This document shows positions 29,831 through 44,400 of a stretch of DNA of 64,000 nt, piece after piece. The notes beneath the pieces are model-generated. The model searched no databases, was not told the DNA's origin, and saw only the letters and a list, made by a program, of their open reading frames with translations. The first letter of the stretch is position 1, and the number at the start of each line of letters is the position of its first letter. This DNA is from Posidonia oceanica (Eukaryota > Streptophyta > Magnoliopsida > Alismatales > Posidoniaceae). The position numbers and the translations under genes are program-made. The stretch lies in contig JAZBRS010000076.1 of assembly GCA_037176725.1 (NCBI GenBank), forward strand, positions 124,329,001-124,393,000. Reading direction: 5' to 3'.

Positions 29831-32800
29831 TCATTCCTGGCGGTCCGGTCTTGATAAGGCTTGCATTTATCATTCCTGACCTCTTCCTGGTCATGCTAGG
29901 GCTTGCACCTCTCATTCTTGGCAGTCCGGTCTTGATAAGGCCTTCCCTTATCATTCCTGACCTCTTTCGGGTCATGATAGGGCTTGCACCAATCATTTCT
30001 GGTGGTTCTGTCTTTATAAGGCTTGCACTTATCATTCCTGACCTCTGCCTGGGTCTTCATTGGGCTTGCACCTCTCATTCCTAGCGGTCCGGGATTGATA
30101 TGGCTTGCACTTAACATTCCAGACCTCTTCCCAGGTCTTGATAGGGTTTGCGCCTATCTTTCCTGGCTATCCGCTCTTGATAAGGCTTGCACATATCATT
30201 CCAGACCTCTTCCTGGTCTTGAGCGGGCTCGCACCTATCATTCCCAGCGGTACGGTCTTGATATGGCCTGCACTTAACATTCCTGACCTATTCCAGGTAT
30301 TGATAGGGCTTGCACCTGTCATTCCTAGCGCTCCGGTCTTGATAAAGTTTGCATTTGTCATTCCTGACCTCTTCCGGGTCTTGATAGGGCTTGCACCTAT
30401 CATTCCTGGCTGTCCGGTCAAGATTAGGCTTGCACTTATCGTTCCTGACCTCTTCGGGTCTTGATAGGGCTTGCACCTATCAATCCTGGTGGTCCGGTCT
30501 TGATATGGCCTGCACCTATCATTCCTGACCTCTTTCAGGTCATGATTGGGCATGCACCTATCATTCTTGGCGGTCCAGTCTTGATAAGGCTTGCGGTTTT
30601 CATTCCTGACAACTTCTGGGTCTTGATTGGGCGTGCACCTATCATTCCTGGTGGTCCGGTCTTGATAAGGTCTGCACTTATCATTCCTGTACTCTTCCGG
30701 GTCTTGTTAGGGTTTGCACCAATCATTCCTAGCGGTCCAGTCATGATAAGGCTTGCGGTTTTCATTCCTGACAACTTCTGGGTCTTGATAGGGCTTGCAC
30801 CTATCATTCCTATCGGTTCGGTATTGATTAGGCTTGCACTTATCATTCCAGACCTCTTCCGGATCTTGATAGGGCTTGCACCTATCATTCCTGGCGGTCC
30901 GATCCAGATAAGGCTTGCACTTATCGTTCCTGACCTCTTCTGGGTCGTGATAGGGCTTCTAGTTTTCATTCCTGGCGGTCCGGTCCAGGTAAGGCTTGCG
31001 TTGAGCATTCCTGACCTCTTCCTGGTCATGATAATGTTTGCTCCGATCTTTCCTGGCGGTCTTGTCCTGCAAAGCCTTGCACTTATCATTTCTGACCTCT
31101 CGCAGGGTCTTGATAAGGCTTGCACCTATCATTCCAGGTGGTCTTGTCAAGATAAGGCTTGCACTTATCATTCCTGACCTCTTCCAGGTCTTGATAGGGC
31201 ATGCACCGATCATTCCAGGCGGTCTGGTCTTGATGCGGCTTGCAGTTATCATTCCTGACCTCTTTCGGGTCTTGATAGGGCTTGCACCAATCATTCCTGG
31301 CAGTCCAGTCTTGATAAGGCTTGCATTTATCATTCCTGACCTCGTCCGTGTCATGATAGGGCTTCCAGCTATCATTCCTGGCGGTCCGGTGTTGGTAAGG
31401 CTGGCTTTTATCATTCCTGCGCACTTCCGGGACTTGATAAGGCGGCTCCTATCATTCCAGGTGGTTCGGTCTTGATAAGTCTTGTACTTATCATTCCTGA
31501 CCTCTCTTTGGTTCTTGATAGGGCTTGCACCAATCATTCCTGGCGGTCCGGTCTTGATAAGGCTTGCACTTATCATTCCTGACCTCTTCTGGGTCTTAGT
31601 AGGGCTTGCACCAATCATTCCTGGTGGTCCTGTCTTGATAAGGCTTACGCTTATCGTTCTTGACCTCTCCCTGGGTCTTGATAGGGCTTGCACCTATCAT
31701 TCCTGGCGGTCCGGTCTTGATAAGGCTTGCACTTATCATTCCTGACCTCTTCCAGGTCTTGCTAGGGCTTGCACGTCTCGTTCTTGGCGGTCCGGTCTTG
31801 ATAAGGCCAACCCTTATCATTCCTGACCTCTTTCAGGTCATGATAGGGCTTGCACCAACCATTCCTGGTGGTTCAGTCTTTATAAGGCTTGCACTTATCA
31901 TTCCTGACCTCTGCCTGGGTCTTCATTGGGCATGCACCTCTCTTTCCTAGCGGTCCGGGCTTGATAAGGCTTGCACTAAACATTCCTGACCTCTTCCAGG
32001 GTCTTGATAGGGTTTGCTCCTATCTTTCCTGGCGGTCCGCTCTTCATAAGGCTTGCCCATATCATTCCTGACCTCTTCCTGGTCTTGAGCAGGCTCGCAC
32101 CTATCATTCCCGACGGTACGGTCTTGATTAGGCCTGCACTTAACATTCCTGACCTCTTCCGGGTGTTGATAGGGCTTGCACTATCATTCCTGGTGCTCCG
32201 GTCTTGATAAGGTTTGCATTTACCATTCCTGACCTCTTCCGGGTCTTGATAGGGCTTGCACCTATCATTCCTGGCGGTCCGGTCAAGATTAGGCTTGCAC
32301 TTATCGTTCCTGACCTCTTCCTGGTCTTGAAAGGGCTTGAACCTATCAATCCTAGCGGTCCGGTCATGATATGGCCTGCACTTATCATTCCTGACCACTT
32401 TCAGGTCATGATAGGGCTTGCACCTATCATTCCTGGCGGTCCAGTCTTGATAAGGCTTGCGGTTTTCATTCTTGACAACTTCTGGGTCTTGATAGGGCTT
32501 GCACCTATCATTCCTGGCGGTCTGGTCTTGATAAGGCCTGCACTTATCATTCCTGAACTCTTCCGGATCTTGTTAGGGTTTGCACCAATCATTCCTGGCG
32601 GTCCAGTCTTGATAAGGCTTGCGGTTTTCATTCTTGACAACTTCTGGGTCTTGATAGGGCTTGCACCTATCATTCGTGTCGGTTCGGTCTTGATTAGGGT
32701 TGCACATATCATTCCCGACCTCTTTCGGATCTTGATAGGGCTTGCACCTATCATTCCTGGCAGTCCGATCTGATAAGGCTTGCACCTATCATTCCTGACC

Positions 32801-35210
32801 TCTTCCGGGTCATGATAGGGCATCCAGTTATCATTCCAGGCGGTCCGGTCGAGGTAAGGCTTGCATTGAGCATTCCTGACCTCTTCCTGGTCATGATAAG
32901 GCTTGCTCCGATCATTCCTGGCGATCCTGTCTTGGTAAGCCTTGCACTTATCATTCCTGACCTCTCTCTGGGTCTTGATAAGGCTTGCACCAATCATTCC
33001 AGGCGGTCTTGTCTTGATAAGGCTTGCACTTATCATTCCTAACCTCTTCCAGGTCTTGATAGGGCTCGCACCTATCATTCCAGGCGGTCTTGTCGTGATA
33101 AGGCTTGCACTTATCATTCTTGACCTCTTCCAGGTCATGATAAGGCTTGCACCGATCATTCCAGGCGGTCCGGTCTTGATAAGGCCTGCACTTATCATTC
33201 CTGAACTCTTCCGGGTGTTGTTAGGGTTTGCACCAATCATTCCTGGCTGTCCAGTCTTGATAAGGCTTGCGGTTTTCATTCCTGACAACTTCTGGGTCTT
33301 GATAGGGCTTGCACCTATCATTCCTGGCGGTCTGATCTTGATAAGGCCTACACTTATCATTCCTCAGTTCTTCCGGGTCTTGTTAGGGTTTGCACCAATC
33401 ATTCCTGGCGGTCCAGTCTTGATAAGGCTTGCGGTTTTCATTCCTGACAACTTCTGGGTCTTGATAGGGCTTGCACCTATCATTCCTGTCGGTCCGGTCT
33501 TGATTAGGCTTGCACTTATCATTCCTGACCTCTTCCGGATCTTGATAGGGCCTGCACCTATCATTCCTGGTGGTCCGATCTTGATAAGGCTTGCTCTTAT
33601 CGTTCCTGACCTCTTCTGGGTCATGATAGGGCTTCCAGTTAACATTCCTGGCGGTCCGGTCCAGGTAAGGCTTGCACTGAGCATTCCTGACCTCTTCTAG
33701 GTCACGATAAGGCTTGCTCCGATCAATCCTGGCGGTCCTGTCTTGGTAATCCTCACACTTATCATTCCTGAGCTCACTCTGGGTCTTGATAAGACTTGCA
33801 CCAATCATTCCAGGCGGTCTTGTCTTGATAAGGCTTGCACTTAACATTCTTGATCTCTTTCGGGTCTTGATAGGGCTTGCACCAATCATTCCCGGCGGTC
33901 CGGTCTTCATAAGGCTTGCACTTATCATTCCTGACCTCTTCGGGTCATGATAGGGCTTCCAGCTATCATTCCAGGCAGTCCGGTCTTGATAAGGCTTGTA
34001 ATTATCATTCCTGAACACTTCCGGGACTTGATAAGGTGGCTCCTATCATCCCAGGCGGTCCGGTCTTGATAAGCCTTGTACTTATCATTCCTGACCTCTC
34101 TTTGGGTCTTGATAGGGCTTGCACCTATCATTCCAGGCGGTCCGGTCTTGATAAGGCTTGCACTTATCAATCCAGACCTCTTCTGGGTCTTAATAGGGCT
34201 TGCACAATCATTCCTAGCGGTCCTGTCTTGATAAGGCATGCACTTATCATTCCTGACCTGTTCCGGGTGTCGGTAGGGCTTGCGCCTATCATTCCTGGCG
34301 GTCCGATCTAGATATGGCGTGCACTTATCATTCCTAATCTCTTCCTGGTCTTGATAGGGCTTGCACATATCAATGCGGTCGGTCCGGTCTTGATAAGGCT
34401 TGCACATATCATTCCAGACCTCTTCCAGGTCTTGATAGGGCTTGCACTGATCATTCCTGGCAGTCTAGTCTTGATAAGGCTAGCACTTATCATTCCAGAC
34501 CTCTTCTAGGTCTTGATAGGGCTTGCACCTATCTTTCCTCGCGGTCTGGTCATGATAAGGATTGCACTTATCATCCCAGACCTCTTCCTCATCTTGATAG
34601 GGATTGCACTTTTCATTCCTAGCGGTCAGGTCTTGATACGGCTTGCACATATCATTCCTGACCTCTTCTGCGTCTAGATAGGGCATGCACCTATCATTCC
34701 TGGTGGTCCAGTCTTGATAAGGCTTGCACTTTTCATTCCAAACAACTTCTAGGTCTTGATAGGGCTTGCACCTATCATTCCTGGTGGTCCGGTCTTGATA
34801 TGGCCTGCACTTATCAATCCTGGCCACTCCCTAGGTGTTGATAGGGCTTGCACCGATCATTCTTGGCGGTCTGGTCATGATAAGGCTTGCTCTTAGCATT
34901 CCTGACCTCTTACGGGTCTTGATAGGGCTTGACCTATCATTCCTGGCGGTCCGGTCTTGATAAGGCTTGCACTTATCCTTCCTGACCTCCTCCGTGTCTT
35001 GATAGGGCTTCCAGCTATCTTTGCTGGCGGTTCGGTCGTGGTAATGCTTGCACTTATCATTCCTGACATCTTCCGGGTCTTGATAAGGCTTGTTCCTATC
35101 AATCCTGGCGGTCCTGTCTTGATAAGCCTTGCATTTATCATTCCTGCCTCTCCCTGGGTCGATAGGGCTTGCACTTATCATTCTTGTCTCGATAGGACTT
35201 CCACCTATCA

Positions 35211-36790
35211 TTCCTGGCGGTCCAGTATTGATTTGGCATGCTCTTAACATTCCTGACCTCTTCCGGGTCTTGATTGGGCTTGCACCTATCATTCCGGGCG
35301 GTCCGGTCATGATAATGCTTGCACTAATCATTCCTGACCTCTTCCGGGTCTTGATAGGCCTCGTACCTATCATTACTGGTGGTCCGGTCACGATAAGGCT
35401 TGCACTTATCATTCCTAACCTCTTCTGGGTCTTGATAGGGTGTGCACCAATCTTTCCCGGTGGTCCATTCTTGATAAGGCTTGCACTTATCATTCATGAC
35501 CTCTTCCTGGTCTTGATAGGGCTTGCACAAATCATTCCTAGTTGTCCGATCTTGATAAGGCTTGCACTTATCATTCCAGACCTCTTCCGGGTCCTGATAG
35601 GGCTTGCACCAATCATTCCAAGTGGTACGTTCTTGATGAGGGATGCACTTACAGTCCTGAACTCTTCCGGATCTTGATAAGGATTGCACCTATCATTCTT
35701 GGCGGTCTGGTCTTGATCAGGCTTGCACTTATCGTACCTGACCTCTTCCGGGACTCGATAGGGCAAGCACCTACCATTCTTGGGGGTCCGGTCATGACGA
35801 GGCTTGCACATATCATTGCCGACCTCTCCCTGGGTCTCGATTGGGCTTCCACCTATCATTCCTAGCAGTCCGGTCTTGATAAGGCTTGCACATATCATTC
35901 CTGACCTCTTCCGGGATATGATAGGGCTCGCGCCTATCCTTTCTGGCAGTCCGGTTTTGTTTAGGCTTGCACTTATCAATCACGACCTCTTCCCGGTCCT
36001 GATCGGGCTTTCACCTATCATGCCTGTCGGTTCGGTCCTGATAAGGCTTGCTCTTATCGTTCCTTACCTCTTCGGGTCTTAATAGGGCTTGCACCTATCA
36101 TTCTTGGCGTTACGGTTGAGATAAGGCATGCACTTAACCTTCCTGACCTCTTCCGACTCCTGAGAGGGCCTGCATGTATCATTCTTGGTGGTCTGGTCTT
36201 GATAAGGCTTGCCCTTATCATCCATGACCCCTTCTTGGTCTTGATAGGGCTTGCACCTATCATTCCTGACCTCTTCCTGGTCTTTGTAGGGCATGCACCT
36301 ATCATTCATGGCAGTCCGGTCTTGATAAGGCTCGCACTTATCATTCCTAACACCTTTGGGACTTGATAGGGCTTGCACCTATCATTCTTGGCAGTCCGGT
36401 CTTGATAAGGCTTGCACTTATCATTCCTAACCTCTCCCTGGGACTTGATAGGGCTTGCCCCTATCATTCCTGGCAGTCCGGTGTTGTTAAGGCTTGCACT
36501 TATCCTTCCAGACATCTTCCGGGTCTTGATAGGGCTTGCGCCTATCATTCCGGGCGTTCCGGTCTTTATACAGCTTGCACTTATCATTCCTGACCTCTTC
36601 CGGGTCTTTATTGGGCTTGCACCTATCATTCCTGGCAGTCCGGTCTTGATTAGGCATGCACATATCATTCCTGACCTCTTCGGGGTCCAGATAGGGCTTG
36701 CACCTATCATTCCTGGCGGTTCGATCTTGATTAGGCTTGCACTAATCATTCCTGACCTCTTCCGGGTCTTGAAAAGGCTTGCACCTAACG
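35211..36790. repeat. About 1.66-kb higher-order repeat, distant copy
   Basis: The marker block of 300-599 recurs at 36079-36378 with the same A-A-B irregularity (36197-36319). Flanking variants match the other copies from about 35211 to 36790, with more divergence on the left side. It is separated from copy 3 by about 5.4 kb of other satellite variants. Confidence 0.7.
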
Positions 36791-39700
36791 TTCCTAGCGG
36801 TTCGGTCTTGATAAGGCTTGCACTTATCATCCCTGACCTCTTCCTGCTCTTGATAGGGCTTGCACCTATCATTCCTAGCGGTCCGGTCTTGATAAGGCTT
36901 GCACTTATCATTCCTGCCCTCTTCCTGGTCTTGCTAGGGCTTGCACCTCTCGTTCTTGGCGGTCCGGTCTTGATAAGGCCTGCCCTTATCATTCCTGACC
37001 TCTTTCGGGTCATGATAGGGCTTGCACCAATCATTCCGGGTGGTTCTGCCCTTATAAGGCTTGCACTTATCAATCCTGACCTCTACCTGGGTCTTCATTA
37101 GGCTTGCACCTCTCATTCCTAGCAGTCTGGGCTTGATAAGGCTTGTACTTAACATTCCTGACCACTTCCCGGGTCATGATAGGGTTTGCACCTATCTTTC
37201 CTGGCATTCCGCTCTTGATAAGGCTTGCACAAATCATTCCTGACCTCTTCCTGGTCTTGAGCGGGCTCACACCTATCATTCCCGGCGGTCCGGTCTTGAT
37301 AAGGCCTGCACTTAACATTCCTGACCTCTTCTGGGTATAGTTAGGGCTTGCACCTATCATTCCTGGCGGTCCGGTCTTGATAAGGTTTGCATTTATCTTT
37401 CCTGAGCTCTTCCGGGTCTTGATAAGGCTTCCACCTATCATTCCTCACGGTCCGGTCATGATTAGGCTTGCACTTAACGTTCCTGACCTCTTCTGGGTCT
37501 TGATAGGGCTTGCACCTATCATTCCTAGCAGTCCGGTCTTCATAAGCCCTACACTTATCATTCCTAACCTCTTTCACGTCAGGATAGGGCTTGCACCTAT
37601 CATTCCTGGCGGTCCAGTCATGATAAGGCTTGCGGTTTTCGTTCCTGACAACTTCTGGGTCTTGATAGGGCTTGCACCTATCATTCCTGGCGGTCCGGTC
37701 ACGATTATGCTTGCACTTATCATTCTCGTCCTCTTCCGGGTTATGATAGGGCTTGCACCTATCATTCCAAGCGGTCCGGTCATGATAAGGCCTGCACTTA
37801 TCATTCCTGACCTCTTTCGGGTCATGATAGGGCTTGCACCAATCATTCCAGGTGGTTCTGCCATTATAAGGCTTGCACTTATCATTCCTGACCTCTGCCT
37901 GGGTCTTCATTGGGCTTGCACCTCTCATTCCTAGCGGTCTGGGCTTGATTAGGCTTGCACTTAACATTCCTGACCTCTTCCCAGGTCATGATAGGGTTTG
38001 CACCTATCTTTCCTGGCATTCCGCTCTTGATAAGGCTTGCACAAATCATTCCTGACCTCTTCCTGGTCTTGAGCGGGCTCGCACCTATCATTCCCGGCGG
38101 TCCGGTCTGGATAAGGCCGGCACTTAACATTCCTGACCTCTTCCGGGTATAGTTAGGTCTTGCACCAATCATTCCTGGCGGTCCGGTCTTGATATGGTTT
38201 GCATTTATCTTTCCTGAGCTCTTCCGGGTCTTGATAGGGCTTGCACCTATCATTCCTCGTGGTCCAGTCATGATTAGGCTTGCACTTATCGTTCCTGACC
38301 TCTTCCGGGTCTTGATAGGGCTTGCACCTATCATTCCTAGCGGTCCGGTCTTCATAAGGCCTACACTTATCATTCCTGACCTCTTTCAGGTCAGGATAGG
38401 GCTTGCACCTATCATTCCTGGCGGTCCAGTCAAGATAAGGCTTGCGGTTTTCGTTCCTGACAACTTCTGGGTCTTGATAGGGCTTGCACCTATCATTCCT
38501 GGCAGTCCGCTCATGATTACGCTTGCACTTATCATTCCCGTCCTCTTCCGGGTCTTGATAGGGCTTGCACCTATCATTCCAAGCGGTCTGGTCTTGATAA
38601 GGCCTGCACTTATCATTCCTGACCTCTTTCAGGTAAGGATAGGGCTTGCACCTATCATTCCAGCGGGTCCAGTCATGATAAGGCTTGCGGTTTTCCTTCC
38701 TGACAACTTCTGGGTCTTGATAGGGCTTGCACCTATCATTCCTGGTGGTCCGGTCTTGGTAAGGCCCGCACTTATCATTCCCAAACTCTTCCGGGTCTTG
38801 TTAGGGTTTGCACCTATCTTTCCTCACGGTCCGGTCTTGATAAGGCTTGCACATATCATTCCTGACATCTTCCAGGTCTTGAGCGGGCTTGCACCTATCA
38901 TTCCTGGCGGTCCGGTCTTGATAAGGCTTGCACTTATCATTCCTGACCTCTTCCGGGTATTGATAGTGCTGGCACCAATCATTCCTGGGGGTCTGGTCTT
39001 GAAAACGTTTGCATTTATCATTCCTGACCTCATCCGGGTCTTGATAGGGCTTGCACCTATCATTCTAGGCGGTCCAGTCTTGATAAGGCTTGCACTTATC
39101 GTTTCTGACCTCTTCCGGGTCTTGATAGGGCTTGCACCTTTCATTCCTAGCGGTCCGGTCTTGATTAGGCTTGCACTTATCATTCCTGACCTCATCTGGG
39201 TCATGATTGGGCTTGCACCTATCATTCCTGGCGGTCCGGTCTTGATATGGCTTGCACTTATCATTCCTAACCTCTTCCGGGTCTTGATAAGGCTTGCAAC
39301 TATCTTTCCTGGCGGACCGGTCTTGGTGAGGCATGCACTTATCATTCCTAACCTCTCCCTCGGTCTTGATATGGCTGCTCCTATCATTCCAGGCGGTCCA
39401 GTCTTGATAAGCCTTGCTCTTATCCTTCCTGACCTCTCGTTGGGTCTTGATAGGGCTTGTGCCTATCATTCCAGGCGTTCTGGTCTTGATTAGGCTTGCA
39501 CTTATCATTCCTGACCTCTTTCGGGTCTTGATTGGGCTTGCACCTATCATTCCTAGCGGTCCGGTCTTGATTAGGCATGCTCATATCATTCCTGACCTCT
39601 TCGGGGTCTTGATAAGGCTTGCACTATCATTCCGCGCGGTCCGGTCTTGATTAGGCTTGCACTAATCATTCCAGACCTCTTCCGGGTCAAGAAAAGGCTA

Positions 39701-42700
39701 GCACCTATCGTTCTTGGCGGTCCGGTCTTGATAAGGCTTGCACTTATCTTCCCTGACCTCTTCCTGGTCTTGGTAGGGCTTCAACCTATAATTCCTAGCG
39801 GTCAGGTCATGGTAAGGCTTGCACTTATCATTCCAGACCTCTTCCGGGTCTTACTAGAGCTTGCACCTCTCGTTCTTGGCAGTCCGGTCTTGGTAAGGCC
39901 TGCACTTATCATCACTGACCTCTTTCGGGTCATGATGGGGCTTGCACCTGTCAATCCTGGCGGTTCTGTCTTGATAGGGCTTGCACTTATCATTCCTGAC
40001 CTCTCCATGAGTCTTCATAGGGCTTGCACCTCTCATTCCTAGCGGTACGGTCGTGATAAGGCTTGCACTTATCATTCCTGAACTCTTCCGTGTCTTGATT
40101 GGGTTTGCGCCTATCTTTCCTGGCGGTCTGGTCTTGATAAGGTTTGCACATACCATTCCTGACATCTTCCTGGTCATGAGCGGGCTCGCAGCTATCATTC
40201 CTGGCGGTCCGGTCTTGATAAGGCTTGCACTTATCATTCTTGACCTCTTCCTGGTATTGATAGAGCTTGCACCTATCATTCCAGGCGGTCCGGTCTTGAT
40301 TAGGTTTGCACTTGTCGTTCCTGACATCTTTCGGGTCTTGATAGCGCTTGCACCTATCTTTCCTGGCGGTCCGGTCTTGATATGGCCTGCACTAATCATT
40401 CCTGACCTCTTTCGAGTCATGATAAGACTTGCACCTTTCATTCCTTGCGGTTCTGTCTTGATAAGGCTTGCACTTATCATTCCTGACCTCTCCCTGGGTC
40501 TTGATAGGGCATGCACCTCTCGTTCCTAGTGGTCCAGTCTTAGTAAGGCTTGCACTTATCATTCCTGAACTCTTTCGGGTCTCGTTAGGGTTTGCACCTA
40601 TCTTTCCTCGCGGTCCGGTCTTGATAAGGCCTGCACTTATCACTCTTGAACTCTTCCTGGTCTTGAGCGGGCTCGCACCAATCATTCTAGGTGGTCCGGT
40701 CATGATAAGGCTTGCACTTATCATTCCTGGCCTCTTCCGAGAATTGATAGGGCTTGCACCTATCATTCCTGGGGGTCTGGTCATGATAAGGTTTGCATTT
40801 ATCATTCCTGACTTCTTCGTGTCTTGATAGGGCTTGCACCTATCAATCCTAGCGGTCCTGTCAGGATAAGGCTTGCACATATCGTTCCTGTCCTCTTCCA
40901 GGTCTTGATAGGGCTTGCACCTATCATTCCTGGTGGTCCGGTCTTGATTAGGCTAGCACTTATCATTCCTGACCTCATCTGGCTCTTCATTGGGCTTACA
41001 CCGATCATTCCTGGCAGTCCTGTCTTGATAAGGCTTACACTTAGCATTTTTGACCTTTTCCGCGTCTTGATAGGGCATCCAGCTATCTTTCCTGGCGGTC
41101 CGGTCATGGTAGGGCTTGCACTTATCATTCCTGACCTCTTCCGGGTCTTGATAAGGCTTGTTCCTATCAATCCTGGCGGTCCTGTCTTGATAAGCCTTGC
41201 ACTTATCATTCCTGACCTCTCCCTGGGTCTTGATAGGGCTTGCACCTATCTTTCCTATCGGTCCGTTCTTGATAAGGCTTGCACTTATCATTCCTGACCT
41301 CTTCCTTGTCTTGATGGGGCATGCACCTATCATTCCTCGCGGTCCGGTCATGATAAGGCTTGCACTTAACATTCCTGACCACTTCCTGGTCTTGATAGGG
41401 CTTGCAGCTATCATTCCTGGCGGTGCGGTCATGATAAGGCTTGCACTTATCATTCCTGACCAGATCCGGGTCTTGATATGGGTTGTGCCTATCATTCCTG
41501 GCGGTCAGATCTTGATAGGGCTCGCACTATCCTTTCCAGACCTCTTCCCGGTCTTCATAGGGCTACCACCTATCATTCCTAGCGGTCTGGTCTTGATAAG
41601 GCTTGCACTTATCAATCCTGACCTCTCCGTTGTTCTTGATAGGGCTTGCACCTATCATTCTTGGCATTCCGGTCATGATAAGGCTTACACTTATCAATCC
41701 TGTCCTCTTTCGGGTCTCGATAGGGCTTGCGTCTATCATTCCTGGCGGTCTGGTCATGATAAGGCTTGCACATATCATTTCTAACCTCCTTCGGCTCTTG
41801 TTAGGGCTTGCACTACCATTCCTAGCGGTCTGGTCTTGATAAGGCTTGCACTTATCATACCTAACCTATTCCTGGTCTTGATAGGGCTTGCACCTATGAT
41901 TCCTGGTGGTCCAATCTTGATAAGTCTTGCACTTATCATTCCTGTCCTCTTCCGGGTCATGGTAAGGCATGCACCTATTCTTCCTAGCAGTCCGGTATTG
42001 ATTCTGCTTGCACTTAACATTCCTGACCTCTTCCGGGTCTTGATTGGGCTTGCATCTATCATTCTTGGCGGTCCGGTCTTGATAAGGCTTGCACTAATCA
42101 TTCCTGACCTCTTCCGGGTCTTGATAGGCCTCGTAAGTATCATAACTGGCGGTCCGGTCATGATAAGGCTTCCACTTATCATTCCTGACCTCTTCCGTGT
42201 CTTGACAGGGTTGCACCTAACAGTCCTTGCGGTCCAGTCATGATAAGGCTTGCACTTATCATTCGTGACCTCTTCCGGGATACGATAGGGCTTGCGCTAT
42301 CATTACTGACGGTCGAGTCTTGTTAAGGCTTGCTCTTATCACTCCTGACCTCTTCGGGTCCTGATAGGGCTTGCACCTTTCATGCCAGTTGGTCCTGTCA
42401 TGATAAGGCTTGCACTTATCATTCCTGACCTCTTCTGGGTCTAGACAGGGCTTGCACCTATCTTTCCTAGCGGTCCAGTCTTGATAAGGCTTGCGGTTTT
42501 CATTCCTGACAACATCTGGGTCTTGATAGGCCTTGCACCTACCATTCCTAGCGGTCCGGTCGTGATAAGGCCTGCACATATCAATCCTGACCACTCCTTG
42601 GGCCGTGATAGGGCTTGCACCGATCATTCTTGGCGGTCTGGTCATGATAAGGCTTGCTCTAAGCAATCCAGACCTCTTCCGGGTCTTGATAGGGCTTGCA

Positions 42701-44400
42701 CCAATCGTTCCTAGCGGTCTGGTCTTGATAAGGCTTGCACTTATCATTCCTGACCTCTTCCTGGTCTTGATAGGGCTTCCAGCATCTTTCCTGGCATTTC
42801 GGTCTTAGTAAGGCTTGCACTATTCATTCCTGACCTCCTCCCGGTGCTGATAAGGCATGGTCCTATCAATCTTGGCGGTCCTGTCTTGATTAGCCCTGCA
42901 CTTATCTTTCTGACCTCTCCCTGGGTCTCGATAGGGCTTGCACCTATCATTCCTAGCGGTCCGGTCTTGATAAGGCTTGCACTTATCATTCCTGACCTCC
43001 TCCTGGTCTTGATAGGGCTTGCACCTACCATTCCTGGCGGTCCGGTCTTGATAAGGCTTCCACTTATCATTCCTGACCTCTTCCGGATCTTGATAGGGCT
43101 TGCACCTATCATTCCTAGCAGTGCGGTCTTGATAAGGCTTGCACATATCATTCCTGACCTCTTCCGTGTCTTGATGGGGTTGCACCTATCAGTCCTTGCA
43201 GTCCAGTCTTGATAAGGCTTGCACTTATCATTCCGGACCTCTTCTGGGTCTTGATAGGGCGTGCACTTATCATTCCTAGAGGTCCAATCCTGATAGGGCT
43301 TGCACTTATCATTCCTGACCTCTTCTTGGTCTTGATAGGGCTTGCACCTATCACTCGTGGCTGTCCGATCTAGATAAGGCTTGCACTTATCATTCCGAAC
43401 CTCTTCTGGATCATGATAGGGCTTGCACTAATCATTCCTGGTGGAACGTTCTTGATAAGGCTTGCACTTATCAGCCCTGAACTCTTCCGGGTCATGATAA
43501 GGGTTGCACCTATCATTCTTGGTGGTCCGGTCTTGATATGGCTTGCACTTATCATCCCCGACCTCTTCCAGGACTTGATAGGGCATGCACCTATCATTCT
43601 TCGCAGTCCAGTCTTGAAAAGCCTTGCACTAATCATTCCTGACCTCTCCCTAGGTCTCGATAGGGCTTGCCCCTATCATTCCTTGCGGTCCGTTCTTGAT
43701 AAGGCTTGCACTTGTCATTCCTGACCTCTTCCGGGTCTTGATGGGGCATGCACCTATCATTCCCCGCGGTCCGGTCATGATAAGGCTTGCACTTAACTTT
43801 CCTGACCTCATCCTGGTCTTGATAGGGCTTGCACCTATCATTCCTTGCGGTTCGGTTGTGATAAGGCTTGTACTTATCATTCCTGACCTGATCCGGGTCT
43901 TGATATGGGTTGCGCCTATCATTCCTGGCGGTCAGATCTTGATAGGGCTCGCAGTATCTTTTCCTGACCTCTTCCCGGTCTTCATAGGGCTTGCACCTAT
44001 CATTCCTAGCGGTCCGGTCTTGATAAGGCTTGCACTTATCAATCTCGACCTCTCCGTTGTTCTTGATAGAGCTTGCACCTATCATTCTTGGCGGTCCGAT
44101 TATGATAAGGCTTACACTTATCAATCCTGTCCTCTTTCGGGTCCTGATAGGGCTTGCGCCTATCATTCCTGGCGGTCCGGTCATGATAAGGCATGCACAT
44201 ATCATTTCTGACCTCTTCCGGCTCATGTTAGGGCGTGCACAACCATTCCAAGCGGTTTGGTCTTGATAAGGCTTGCACAAATCATCCCTAACCTCTTCCG
44301 GCTCTTGATAGGGCTTGCGCCTATGATTCCTAGTGGTCCGGGCCTGAATAGTCCTGCACTTATCATTCCTGACCTCTTCCGAGTCTAGATAGGGCGTGCA

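Noticed and set aside
38189..39493. 434-codon open frame on the plus strand (and similar frames of 200-430 codons in the satellite)
   Set aside because: It is a 27-residue repeat produced by the 81-bp satellite period. Equivalent frames are open on the other strand at the same place, and start and stop points vary at random.
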